DNA of 64,000 bases, taken from NCBI RefSeq assembly GCF_011386835.1, contig NC_088792.1, positions 111,262,421 through 111,326,420 of the forward strand. Reading direction: 5' to 3'. Each line of letters begins with the position of its first letter. Position 1 is the stretch's first letter. The notes under the pieces are model-generated. The model was given only the letters and a program-made list of their open reading frames with translations, was not told where the DNA came from and ran no database searches. The position numbers and the translations under genes are program-made. Positions 1-9,498 of the stretch are shown here, one piece after another. The stretch is from Chrysemys picta bellii. Its lineage: Eukaryota; Chordata; Testudines; Emydidae.

Positions 1-65
1 TGATGGACTAACACTAGTGTAAAACTGGTGAGAGAGCAGAATTAGTCCCATTAAAAGTTGACCAC

Positions 66-303
66 TTAGAGATGGTCTACACTGGGGGCGGGGTGGATGT
101 AAGATACGCAACTTCAGCTACGGGAATAGCGTAGCTGAAGTCGACATATCTTATTTCCACTTACCTTGGGTCCTCATGGCGTGGGATCGATGGCTGCGGC
201 TCCCCCGTCAACTCTGCTACCGCCACTCACCCTGGTGGAGTTCCAGAGTCGCCGGATGTGCGTTCGGGGATCGATATATCGCATCTATCCCTGATAGATG
301 GAC
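66..303 (-). mobile_element. MITE, truncated copy of the element at 8933-9244
   Basis: The left end reads TTAGAGATGGTCTACACTG, matching in reverse orientation the right end of the complete copy at 8933-9244. It is followed by the same internal palindrome built on CTTCAGCTACG...CGTAGCTGAAG and by the block with GGATCGATGGCTGCGGCTCC. The copy stops inside the second palindrome near 303, so the other terminus is lost. It is non-coding. Superfamily is uncertain; the GTCTACACTG-type ends resemble the PIF/Harbinger-like termini elsewhere in the window. Confidence 0.7.
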
Positions 304-1567
304 GTACTACCCTTAGTAAAAGATGAGATACTCCACCCTCCCCCCCCCAAAAAAACACCATCACAACACAATTCCAGCTGTGGTTATATGCAAAATGAAG
401 GTCCTTTTCTTTGTTTCTACATCCAAAATAATTCAGGGGAGGGCAAAAATGAACAAAACGAAGTACAATCAATGGATAGCCATCCATAGACATTTCTGTC
501 TAAAGCATCACAAAGGGCCAGAGGTGTATGTAGAAGGCTTTGCTTTGCAGTGTTCCTTTTTCTTTTGCTTTAGAGGATTTCCCTCACTCTGTTATGGAAG
601 AGAGGGCTTTTTTCTCCTCTTTTGTTCTCACATGACTTTAAACCTCCTGATTTGCAACAACTGCTTCCATAAAATAATCAGATAAATAAAACTCCAAAAA
701 CATGCCTCTTTGAAAACATGCCACTATCAGCACACTGATAACCCAAGTATATTCCCATGAAGTCCAAATACTGTTCTTTTTAGGAAGAGTGGTGCATGTT
801 GGCAACTTACTTCTGTGGGGACTGGGTTTAGAAGCTTAAAAAAATGTATGTTAGCCTCAAGTGCCTTGCATAAAGATGGTATGTTTATACTTCAGATGCA
901 CCGGGAACATTATCCACAGTAAGTGGCAGAAACAGTTACTTTTCTTGCTGATCACACAATACACTAATTCCTTTCAATTTTGTATTGTGTTGTTACATGA
1001 TGAAAGGCATTACCTCTTATCATTAATTCTCCTCCCAATTTAATGGGATGCAGGGGTGCTAATTGCCCCCCACAGTTAACGGGAAGTTAATTCCAACCGA
1101 GCTTTCCTTTTCCTTTCCACAGGTAGTCAGAAGAAGGCTCTGAGAGTGGCTGTTTGGAAGGCAGCAGGAGAGAATGCCTTTGAAAATATGGGAAAATCCT
1201 ACTGCGAGACTTATTCTTGAAGAATTGGGAGCTGTGTTTACAGTAAGGAAATTTAAATCATTTAACAAACAGAATAAAGAGCAATTTTTAGTACCTTTCC
1301 TCTCCTGTGTACGTTGAACTTTTATATTGTACTATATATACTCATTATTATTTAATGACTGCTAGATTTACTCCATGAAACAACTTCTGTAGGTAGCTTA
1401 GAAGTAATTCAAGAATAGCCTCCCTTCTGGAGTGTTCCAAAACGTTCTGTTCTGAGAAGCAACTATCTAGGATTTCAAGACATTTCTTCTCTAATATCTG
1501 CATGTATATAAGAGTCTATCATATGTGAGCTTGGAATGTGTTTAGTAGGCTTATTAGAGAATGAGGG
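304..1567. other. unassigned intergenic sequence
   Basis: AT-rich single-copy-looking DNA. The short reading frames here show no domain, no repeat signature and no convincing splice structure. I see nothing else that can be supported. Confidence 0.5.
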
Positions 1568-1815
1568 TGTAACAGGGAGGTCTGCCTCTTTAAGGAACGG
1601 GGGTCAGCTACCAGCCAGAGCTGTTCAATTATCAGACCCAGCTGGGAAAGGAATAAGTGATTATAAAAGCCAGTACTTGGAGCACTTGAGAAGATACTGC
1701 AGAGGGATATGGGTTTCTGTAGTAGGTCCTAATGCACAGGGAGTGAAAGGAAAAGTTTGTTCTCCATTCAGCACTGAAACAAGGAGAAAAGTTTATGGGG
1801 TCTGAGGCCTATGTC
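1568..1815 (+). repeat. possible LTR fragment
   Basis: Starts with TGTAACAGGGAGG and contains a TATA-like GATTATAAAAGCC about 95 bp downstream, then runs up to the Gmr1-like LTR at 1816. The TG start plus TATA layout suggests the U3/R part of an LTR cut by the later insertion. No second end or duplication is visible, so this is tentative. Confidence 0.3.
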
Positions 1816-1843
1816 TGTGTGACGGTCCACGCTCGTGGGGTCA

Positions 1844-2220
1844 GGGCAGCGTGGACTATCAGTCACAGTCTATAGCACCACCATGCGGTCTAAGGCAGCC
1901 TGGCCTAGTGACCAGAGTCTATAGCACCACCCTTTGGTGCAGGGCAGTGTGGCCTAGCAGCTAGAGTCTATAACGCCACGCTTTGGTGCAGGGCAGAGTG
2001 GCCTAACGGCCGGAGTCCATAAAGAGACCCTTTGGCGCAGGGTAGCGTGGCCTAGCAGCCAGAGTCTATAACGCCACCCTTCAGTGTAGGGCAGCATGGC
2101 CTAGCGGCCAGAGTCTATAGTGCTCCCTTTGTTGTGGGGCAGCGTGGCCTAATGGCCAGAGTCCATAAAGCAACCCTTTGGCACAGGGTAGCATGGCCTA
2201 GCGGCCAGAGTCTATAGTAT
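1844..2220. repeat. minisatellite of about 49 bp, roughly eight units, in the LTR
   Basis: Units begin GGGCAGCGTGGCCTAGCGG and carry either a GTCTATAGCGCCACC core or a GTCCATAAAGC-ACCC core. In several places the two core types alternate, giving a higher-order period near 98 bp. The other LTR holds about seven units with a different arrangement, so unit number has changed since insertion or differed between templates. Confidence 0.85.
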
Positions 2221-2553
2221 TGGGGTGTGGCTACCCTGGTAGGGGGGCCTGGGCTGCTTGCCACTGACTCTTCGGGGGGGTCCTGCCAAAACACACTGAG
2301 TTTCCCTGGGTGGGAGGTACCACTCCAACACCCTCCCTGGGTCACTTCCTACCTGAGTCTGTGATGGGGTTTCCCATGAGACGTCGATTCCCCTGTGTTC
2401 GGCAGGTCCAGTTGTCTCCAGGATCTCCTCCAGTCGCCGGGATGCAGATGGGCTCTGAACGGCTGTGATTCCCAGTGTGGCCAGAGGCTGTGGCTGGCCC
2501 TCCGCAGGTCCTTCCCCTGCAGCCTCCAGCCCAGAATGAGCCAGTCTCCCTCC

Positions 2554-2560
2554 CTTTATA
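2554..2560 (-). promoter_or_regulatory. TATA box of the LTR
   Basis: CTTTATA on the plus strand reads TATAAAG in the element's direction. The same motif sits at the equivalent place in the other LTR (8675-8681). Position is reasonable for a U3/R boundary. Confidence 0.5.
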
Positions 2561-2714
2561 CTACTAGAGCACTTGGAGCATGCCCAGTCTTGCCAGGGAG
2601 GCGGGACTTCCGCTGACAACACCAGGGACCTAACCCTGTCTGGGCTAGTGCGGGGTACGCCAACCCCGTCACACACACACACCTTAAGAAGGACCCCTGG
2701 GGGCAGTCCGTCTC

Positions 2715-4000
2715 CCCATCCTCTTCTCCCTGTCTAGAAAAGAAATCCACGTTAGCATGAGCCTTACCCGGACGATGAAACACGCGGAAGTCGTATGGTT
2801 GGAGTGACTGGTACCAGCTCATGATTTGGGGGTTTGCGTCTTTCATGCTGTTCATCCACCTGAGGGAGGCATGGTCAGTGATCAATTTGAAGGTGTTCCC
2901 CAGTAAATAATAGCGCAGGGCGTCAATAGCCCATTTCACGGCCAGGGCCTCCTTCTCTATCGTTGAGTAGTTTTGTTCTCAAGGAAATAATTTGCGAATC
3001 AGGTTCAGTACTGGGTGTTCCTCCCCTTCCCGCTCTTGGGAGAGCACGGCCCCTAAGCCTACCTCTGAAGCGTTTGGAGTATGAACTCCTTTGTAAAATC
3101 GGGGTGCCGCAAGACCAGTTCCTACGTGAGCCGTTCTTTCAGAATCCTGAAGGCCTTGCCACACGGATCGGACCACTGTACCTGTCGTGGCTGAGAATTC
3201 TTCATCTGGTCTGACAGGGGAGCAGCTATGGACGTGAAGTCTGGTACAAAGCAGCGATAGTACCCGGCCAGTCCCAAAAACTGACGCACCTGCTTCTTTG
3301 TTTTGGGTGTGGGTGTATCCATAAGGGCTTGCACATTATTGATTTGGGGGCGCAATTTCCCTCCCCCTATGATGTACCCGAGGTAGGTCACCTCTTCCTG
3401 TCTGAGATGGCATTTCGCCAGATTGGCTGTTAGTCCGGCTGCTCTGAGGGCCTGGAGGACCCTCGTAAGGTGTCTGAGGTGGTCTTTCCAGTTGTTACTG
3501 TAGACCACAATGTCGTCTCTATACGCCACTGCATATCGGTCATGAGGTACCAAGATCTTATTCATCAGCCGCTGAAAAGTCACTGCGGCCCCGTGTAACC
3601 CGAACGGCATGGTTACAAAGTGGAAGAGGCCGAACGGTGTTGGGAAGGCTGTTTTTTCCCAGGAATTTGGTGTAAGGGGGATTTGCCAGTACCCTTTGGT
3701 TAAATCTAGGGTTGACAAATACCTCGTTCCCCCGAGTCGTTCTAGGAGTTCTTACACCCGTGGTATGGGGTACGCGTCGAACCGTGAGATAGCGTTCACC
3801 TTCCGGAAATGATACAGAATCGGGGGGTCCCGTTGGGTTTTGGGACCAGAACAATTGGACTGCGCCATTCACTCTTCGACTCCTCGACCACGCCCCTCTC
3901 CAGCACTGTATCCAATTCCTGTCACACTATGGCCTACATCTTCTGGGGCAGCGGTCATTGGTAGTCCCTCACCTTCTGGCCGGGTGTCTTCGCAATATGA
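2715..4000 (-). pseudogene. Gypsy reverse transcriptase and RNase H, decayed
   Basis: Product would copy element RNA into DNA in a virus-like particle. Seen: the longest open piece (3718-3122) has TLDLTKGYWQIPL (RT motif A), MPFGLHGAAVTFQRLMN (motif B), and the catalytic box as YRDDIVVYS at 3523-3512, an unusual Arg after the Tyr. It continues with YLGYIIGGG and FLGLAGYYRCFVPDF (thumb/connection). RNase H follows in other frames: the catalytic strand reads PNASEVGLGAVLSQ around 3090, with Asn where Asp is usual, then LITDHASLRW near 2880. The parts are in different frames, so frameshifts are present. RT lies downstream of integrase, opposite to ordinary Ty3/Gypsy order. The protein is certainly inactive. 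Confidence 0.88.
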
Positions 4001-4174
4001 TGGCTCATAAGGTTGGTTCGTCCCGGGCGGGTTGATAGCATGTCGGGGAAATCCTTTATCAGCTGCGATATTTGTTCCTGCTGTGCTGTGGTGAGGCAGG
4101 TCCCAAGTGTAGCCGGCCTTGGGTCTAGGGGTTCCCTGGCTAGTGGTCCCAGTTCTGGGTCCAGGGGTGATGGA

Positions 4175-5263
4175 ATGATGAATAAGGCCTCCCTGGCCTT
4201 CCATGCCTTCAAAAGATTCACATGGTATATCCGAGTATCCCTCCGTCGTCCGGGTAACTGGACTTCATAATCTACGGGCCCAACCCGTCAGATCACCTCG
4301 TAAGGCCCCTGCCACTTGGCTAGGAAGTTTGAGTCGGCCAAAGGCAACAAGAGCAACACCCAGTCCCCAGGGTCAAAACTCCTTACCTTAGCCCCTCTGT
4401 TATATACCCATTCCTGTGTCTCTTGGGCCCGCAGCAGATTCTCCCAGGCGAAAGCTCCCAAGCCTTGGAGCTGTTCTCGGAGGCGTAGCACATACTGAGT
4501 GGTCCCGAGTACTCGCGTCTCCTGTGCTTCCCAATCTTCCCTCAGGAGGTCCAGGATTCCTCAGGGCTGCCTGCCATACAAAAGTTCGAAGGGTGAGAAC
4601 CCGGTCGATGCTTGGGGTACCTCCCTTATGGTGAACAGCAAGGCTGGCAATAGTGTATCCCAATGGCTGGGGTCTTCCTCCATGAAATTCCACAACATGG
4701 ACTTCAGGGTACCATTAAAATGCTCCACTAGACCATCTGTTTGTGGATGGTAAACCGACGTACGGAGTGTCTGTATATTCAGGAGGCGGCACAGTTCAGC
4801 TATCAGTTTCGAGGATACGTTAGTCCCCTGGTCAGTCAAGATCTCCGTGGGTACCCCGACCCTAGAGAAGACCTTCATGAGTTCAGCTGCTCGGAGGGGA
4901 ACAGCCTCGGGGTAACGTGTCGCGTAGACCATGATCACTAAAATAAATCGGTTCCCTGTCTTGCTTCTTTCTAAGGGTCCAACCAAGTCCATTTCGATGC
5001 GTTCAAAGGGTATACCGACCACGGGTAGGGGTATTAATGGGGCTCGGGGTACACCCTTCGTTCCAGCCCACTGGCATTCCAGGCAAGACACGCAATACTC
5101 CCGGAACTCTTGGTGAATGCCGGGCCAAAAGAATCGGTGGGCCACCCTCTGAAGGGTCTTTTCCTGCCCCCTGAAGGGTCTTTTCCCGCCCCAGGTGTCC
5201 TGCCCATGGGTTTGCATGCGCTAACTGTAGGAGGCCTCGTCGTAACCTCCAGGGAACCAACAA
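4175..5263 (-). pseudogene. Gypsy integrase with HHCC, DD35E and GPY/F modules, decayed
   Basis: Integrase joins element DNA to the host genome. Seen in order: an N-terminal zinc module (LAHANPWAGHLG, then CVSCLEC); the core with catalytic Asp in EMDLVGP, Asp in LTDQGTNV and Glu in GLVEHFNGT. There are exactly 35 residues between the last two, so the DD35E triad is intact. The C-terminal GPY/F module reads KWQGPYEVI (4310-4285), followed by NLLKAWKAR near 4215. Damage: a 22-bp tandem duplication at 5149-5192 shifts frame in the zinc module, one TGA ends the core piece at 4561, and another follows the GPY/F motif. It sits between protease and RT. Confidence 0.9.
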
Positions 5264-5275
5264 CTGACAAAGCGG

Positions 5276-5930
5276 CTACGGTGTCTGTGGTTCCTGAACC
5301 ACCCGATATAGGCGATCCCACCGGATCTCAAACCGAGGCCCCTGCGGAGGTCTCGGAGAGGTGTCTTCTCCAGGCCCGGGGGCGGTGGCCTGCTCCCAGG
5401 CCCTACTCAGAGTTGGGTCTTCTCTCTGCTCCCTCATGAAGTCAATATCCCCCTCCAGCTCTGTCAGCGCATCTTCCACGGAGGGCTGTCGCACGTTAGC
5501 AGGCGCCTTCCCCGCCGTAGACGTCCCTTCCCTGGGGTCTGCCTCCGGTGTGTGACCGAGCAGTCCCCTTCCTGGAGCCATAGCCCCTTCCATTTGTAGA
5601 GCAGATGGTTGATACTGCTGGAGGACCTCCCTAAATTCTGGCCAGTGTCGTCCCAGCACTACGGGATAGGCCAATCTGGGGGCCACGCCCACATGGAGGA
5701 CTTCCTCCCGCTGACCAATCCCGATCCTCACCCAGGCTGTGGGGTAAGGGCGGATGTCTCCATGGACACATTGTAGGTGTATCTTTTCCCCCAAGAGTCT
5801 AAGATCCGGGACCGGCCCCTCCCGTAAGAGGGTCTGAGTCCACAAGAGCATTCGTGGGGGTCCCCTCTACCCACACCGGGATCACTAATTTTCCCGGCCC
5901 CCTTTTTCAGGCTCTGTGTCCAGCAACCCA
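5276..5930 (-). pseudogene. Gypsy retropepsin-like protease and spacer, decayed
   Basis: The strand with the active site reads ALVDSDPL near 5850, so the expected Asp-Ser/Thr-Gly box has Asp for Gly, and the downstream sequence is in another frame. The second part is better kept: CVHGDIRPYPTAWV followed by YPVVLGRHWPEF, which fits the second psi-loop of retropepsins and their C-terminal LG motif. A Pro/Gly-rich linker to 5276 leads into integrase. The protease would cleave the Gag-Pol precursor. The frame change and box substitution make it inactive. Confidence 0.7.
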
Positions 5931-5954
5931 CACTTTCCCATAGTTGCAATCCAT

Positions 5955-7016
5955 GAAGGGGCATTCCCACTGGAAATGTCCCTCTTGTCCGCACTCCCAG
6001 CAGCGGTTCTGGCTTCCCAAGGGTCCTAGGCCTTCCCTTGGCAGGTTCTGCCCCCCTTGTGGGGGCTGTTCCCTTCGAATCGGAGTTCGCGGAACTCTGT
6101 GCCTGGGTTCGGGGCTGGGAGGTTTAATGAGTGTGGAGCGGGTGTTGGACGGAGATTCCCGAGCCTCCGCTCCCCGAGGGCTTGCCTTGTCTGGCCCGTC
6201 TCTCTTACTGAGGTTTCTGGACCTCCATGGGGGTTACTCGGCTCCTTCGGCCACCAAATACTCCTCCATCAGGCCCACGGCTGCTGACAAGGACGCCGGC
6301 TGGTGACATTGCACCCATGCTTTCCCTCCTGCCGGGAGGAACTGGGTGAACCGTTCGAGCGCCACCATCTCTGTCACCTGAGGCCCAGACAAGCCTTCTG
6401 GCTCCAACCATCTCCAACAGTGGTCCTGTACCCGTTGGGCCACAGCCCGAGGCCTAGCCCCAGGAGGATACTGTTCTATATGTAGGCGCTGGCGGTACGT
6501 CTCAGGGCTAATGCCAGTCTGAGCTAAAATGTCCGCCTTCACTAGGGGGTACTCCAAGGCCTCTCGGGGCTCAAGGTTACGGTAGGCTGTCTGTGTCTGT
6601 CCCGTCAAATAAGGGGCTAGCATGGCGGCCCAGTGTTCTGGGGGCCACCGAGCAGAGGTGGCGACCCGTTCGAACGTGACCAGGAATGCCTCAGGGTCGT
6701 CGTCTGGTCCCATCTTAGTGATGCAAACTGGCAGCCCCACCGGAGCCTCCCCAGATCCCGCTCCTGTAGGCGTGGGGGCTGGAGCTCTCAGCGGGCGCAG
6801 TAGAGTTGCCATTTGTTGGACTAGGTGTTCCTGATGCAATTGTTGCTGGGCAGCCAGCTCTCGAAGGAGTTGCTGCTGTTGTTCCTGGTGCTGGGTCATC
6901 TGCAACTGCTACTGGCTGGCCATCTGCTGCATCATGTGAGCCTGCTGCTATCGCTGTTGGGCCGATTGCTCTTGCTGATTCTCCACCAACCACTTTAGAA
7001 ACTTCTCTGTATCCAT
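5955..7016 (-). pseudogene. Gypsy Gag with SCAN-like capsid domain and zinc knuckle
   Basis: Gag would form the particle that packages element RNA. I place the start at the ATG at 7016 (MDTEKFLKWLVEN), followed by a Gln-rich, probably coiled stretch. Two TAG codons at 6950-6948 and 6911-6909 interrupt this region; both could be C-to-T changes in CAG. The main open piece (6905-6234) carries PEAFLVTFERVATSARWP, WLEPEGLSGPQVTEMVALERF and GKAWVQCHQPASL, a helical pattern like vertebrate SCAN domains. A CCHC knuckle, CWECGQEGHFQWEC, lies at 6002-5961 in another frame. The resemblance to SCAN fits the established view that SCAN arose from gag of Gmr1-like elements. Confidence 0.87.
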
Positions 7017-7082
7017 CTTAGAAGGCGGTGGGGCTCTCGCCGTCTAGATTCCTTGCACTGGACCTTTCAGCAGGTCCCGGGT

Positions 7083-7102
7083 GATGCCCACATTCTCCAC
7101 CA
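7083..7102 (-). promoter_or_regulatory. putative primer binding site
   Basis: The bases next to the 5' LTR read TGGTGGAGAATGTGGGCATC in the element's direction. A start with TGG, complementary to the CCA end of tRNAs, is usual. I cannot assign the tRNA. Confidence 0.45.
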
Positions 7103-7193
7103 TGTATGATGGTCCACGCTCAGGGGGTCAGGGCAGCGTGGACTATCAGTCTATAGCGCCACCGTGCGGTCTAGGGCAGCCTGGCCTAGCGGC

Positions 7194-8012
7194 TGTCAAG
7201 GCTACTTCCCCACTTTGAACTTTAGGGTACAAATGTGGGGGTCTGCATGAAGACTTCTAAGCTTAACTACCAGCTTAGTTCTGGTCCGCTGCCACCATTC
7301 TCAAAAACTAATTCCCTTCCCTGGGTAGCCTTGAGAAACCTTTCACCAATTCCCTGGTGAATACAGATCCAAACCCCTTGGATCTTAAAACAAGGAAAAA
7401 TTAACCATTCCCCTCCTTCCTCCCACCAACTCCTGGTGAATACAGATCCAACCCCCTTGGATCTAAAAACAAGGAAAAATCAATCAGGTTCTTAAAAAGA
7501 AGGCTTTTAATTAAAGAAAAAGGTAAAAATCATCTCTGTAAAATCAGTATGGAAAATAACTTTACAGGGTAATCAAAGTTAAAGAGCTCAGAGGACTCCC
7601 CTCTAGTTTTAGGTTCAAAGTACAGCAAACAAAGATAAAGACTCTAGTAAAAGGTACATTTACAAGTTGAGAAAACAAAGTAAAACTAAGACGCCTTGCC
7701 TGGCTATTTACTTACAAGTTTGAAATAGGAGAGACTTGTTTAGAAAGATGTGGAGAACCTAGATTGATGTCTGGTCCCTCTCAGTCCCAAGAGCGAACAA
7801 ACTCCCAAACAAAGAGCACAAACAAAAGCCTTCCCCCTCCCAAGATTTGAAAGTATCTTGTCCCCTTGTTGGTCCTTTGGGTCAGGGGTCAGCCAGGTTA
7901 CCCGAGCTTCTTAACCCTTTACAGGTAAAAGGATTTTGGAGTCTCTGGCCAGGAGGGATTTTATAGTACTGTACACAGGAGAGCTGTTACCCTTCCCTTT
8001 ATAGTTATGACA
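7194..8012 (-). mobile_element. nested solo LTR (same family as 50555-51448)
   Basis: 819 bp from TGTCAAGGCTAC to AGTTATGACA, flanked by a perfect 5-bp duplication GCGGC (7189-7193 and 8013-8017). It is the reverse complement of the LTR at 50555-51448, including the repeated block with GATCCAAGGGG in the reverse sense. No internal coding region is present, so it is a solo LTR left by recombination. Strand is set from a TATAAAA motif in the other copy and is tentative. Confidence 0.9.
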
Positions 8013-8674
8013 GCGGCCAAAGTCTACAGCACCACCATTTGGTGCAGGGCAGCGTGGCCTAATGGCCAGAGTCCATAAAGCGACACTTTGGCGCAGGGTA
8101 GCGTGGCCTAGTGGCCAGAGTCTATAGCGCCACCCTTTGGTGCAGGGCAGCGTGGCCTAGCGGCCAGAGTCTATAGTGCTCCCTTTGTTGAGGGGCAGCG
8201 GGGCCTAATGGCCAGAGTCCATAAAGCAACCCTTTGGCGCATGGTAGTGTGGCCTAGCGGCCAGAGTCTATAGTATTGGGGTGTGGCTACCCTGGTAGGG
8301 GGGCCCGGGCCCACCCAACTCCACCGCGCCCTGACCCAGGGCCCTGACAGTGGCATAGCTGCTTGACACTGACTCAGCGGGGGGAGTCTTGCCGAAACAC
8401 GCTGAGTTTCCCTGGGTGGGAGGTACCACTCCGACTCCCTCCCTGGGTCACTTCCTACCCGAGTCTGTGATGGGGTTTCCCATGAGACGTTGATTCCCCT
8501 GTGTTCAGCAGGTCCAGTCGTCTGCAGGGTCTCCTCCAGTCACCGGAGTGCAGGCGGGCTCTGGACAGCTGCGATTCCCGGCGTGGTCAGAGGCTGTGGC
8601 TGGCCCTCCGCAGGAGCATCCCGGGCAAGTCCTTCCCCTGCGGCCTCCAGCCCAGAATGAGCTAGTCTCCCTCC

Positions 8675-8681
8675 CTTTATA
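8675..8681 (-). promoter_or_regulatory. TATA box of the 5' LTR
   Basis: CTTTATA on plus, equivalent to 2554-2560 in the other LTR. It would drive transcription leftward through the element. Confidence 0.5.
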
Positions 8682-8932
8682 CTACTAGAGCACTTGGAGC
8701 ATGCCCAGTCTTGCCAGGGAGGCGGGACTTCCGCTGTCAACACCAGGGGCCTGACCTTGTTTGGGCTAGTGCGGGGTACGCCCATCCCATCGGTAGAGGA
8801 ACTGCTTTGTATAGACTAGGGCTTATGTTGAAGAAAAAAATTATCTTGAAAGAGATTAGGGTATGATAGTGTCCTCCTAAGCTGGAAGAACAGGTCAGCA
8901 GCCTCTAGCAGCTGTCAGAAGTATGTCATGTA

Positions 8933-9244
8933 TTAGGGTTCGTCTTCACTACCCACCAGATTGGCGGGTAGTAATCGAGCTATCGGGGATCGATTTATCG
9001 CGTCTTGTCTAGACACGATAAATCGATCCCCGAACGCGCTCCCCGTCGACTCCGGAACTCCACCAGGGCAAGAGGCGGAAGCAGAGTCAACAGGGGAGCC
9101 GCGGCCATCGATCCCGTGCTGTGAGGACGCGAGGTAAGTCAATCTAAGATACGTCGACTTCAGCTACGCTATTCTCATAGCTGAAGTTGTGTACCTTAGA
9201 TCGATTTCTCCCCTCCTCCGCCCCCCAGTGTAGACCAGCCCTAA
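8933..9244 (+). mobile_element. MITE with two internal hairpins
   Basis: 312 bp. Ends TTAGGGTTCGTCTTCACTA and CAGTGTAGACCAGCCCTAA are inverted repeats. Inside, about 8983-9035 forms a strong hairpin around TCGGGGATCGATTTATCG, and about 9141-9206 forms another around CTTCAGCTACG. It is non-coding. A truncated copy lies at 66-303. Probably PIF/Harbinger-related by its ends. Confidence 0.8.
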
Positions 9245-9366
9245 GACAGTTAGCAAGTTACCCTCTTTTCTGCTGGTTTGGATGTAAGACTAAAAAACAT
9301 CTGTGCTGCTGCGTTGTTCTTAAAATTCAAAGAGGTAAAAACCAATTCATGTGAATTACTCTCTTA

Positions 9367-9496
9367 GGGGGATCAGATGTCTCAATTTTATAGGGACAGT
9401 CCTGATATTTGGGGCTTTTTTTAATATGGGCTCCTAATACCCCCCCCCCCACGCCACCCCCTGTCCTGATTTTTCACACTTGCTGTCTGGTCACCC
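9367..9496. mobile_element. short MITE with GGTGACCAGATGTCCC-type ends
   Basis: Left end GGGGGATCAGATGTCTC, right end TGTCTGGTCACCC, flanked by TA on both sides (9365-9366, 9497-9498), which suggests a mariner-like TA duplication. A relative in the opposite orientation is at 16163-16283. Contains a run of C near 9441. Confidence 0.65.
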
Positions 9497-9498
9497 TA

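Larger units (their letters stand above)
1816..2673 (-). repeat. 3' LTR of Gmr1-like Gypsy element
   Basis: About 858 bp, matched along its length by 7103-8791 once the nested LTR is removed. On the plus strand it opens TGTGTGACGGTCCACGC and closes CCCCGTCACA, giving TG...CA type ends. Much of it is a 49-bp minisatellite (1844-2220). A TATA signal on the minus strand lies at 2554-2560. Compared with the other LTR it lacks about 55 bp near 2250. No clear target duplication could be matched between 1816 and 8791. Confidence 0.85.
7103..8791 (-). repeat. 5' LTR of Gmr1-like element, interrupted
   Basis: Pairs with 1816-2673: same opening (TGTATGATGGTCCACGC), same 49-bp minisatellite, same tail near GTGCGGGGTACGCC. 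A foreign LTR at 7194-8012 is inserted in the second minisatellite unit. The last bases of the expected CGTCACA terminus are missing at 8791. Confidence 0.85.

Noticed and set aside
2671..2682. (CA)n run at the LTR edge as a regulatory repeat
   Set aside because: Short dinucleotide run at the LTR boundary; it only blurs the exact LTR end.
1816..8791. Target-site duplication for the Gmr1-like element
   Set aside because: The bases before 1816 and after 8791 do not match, and the right LTR terminus appears eroded.
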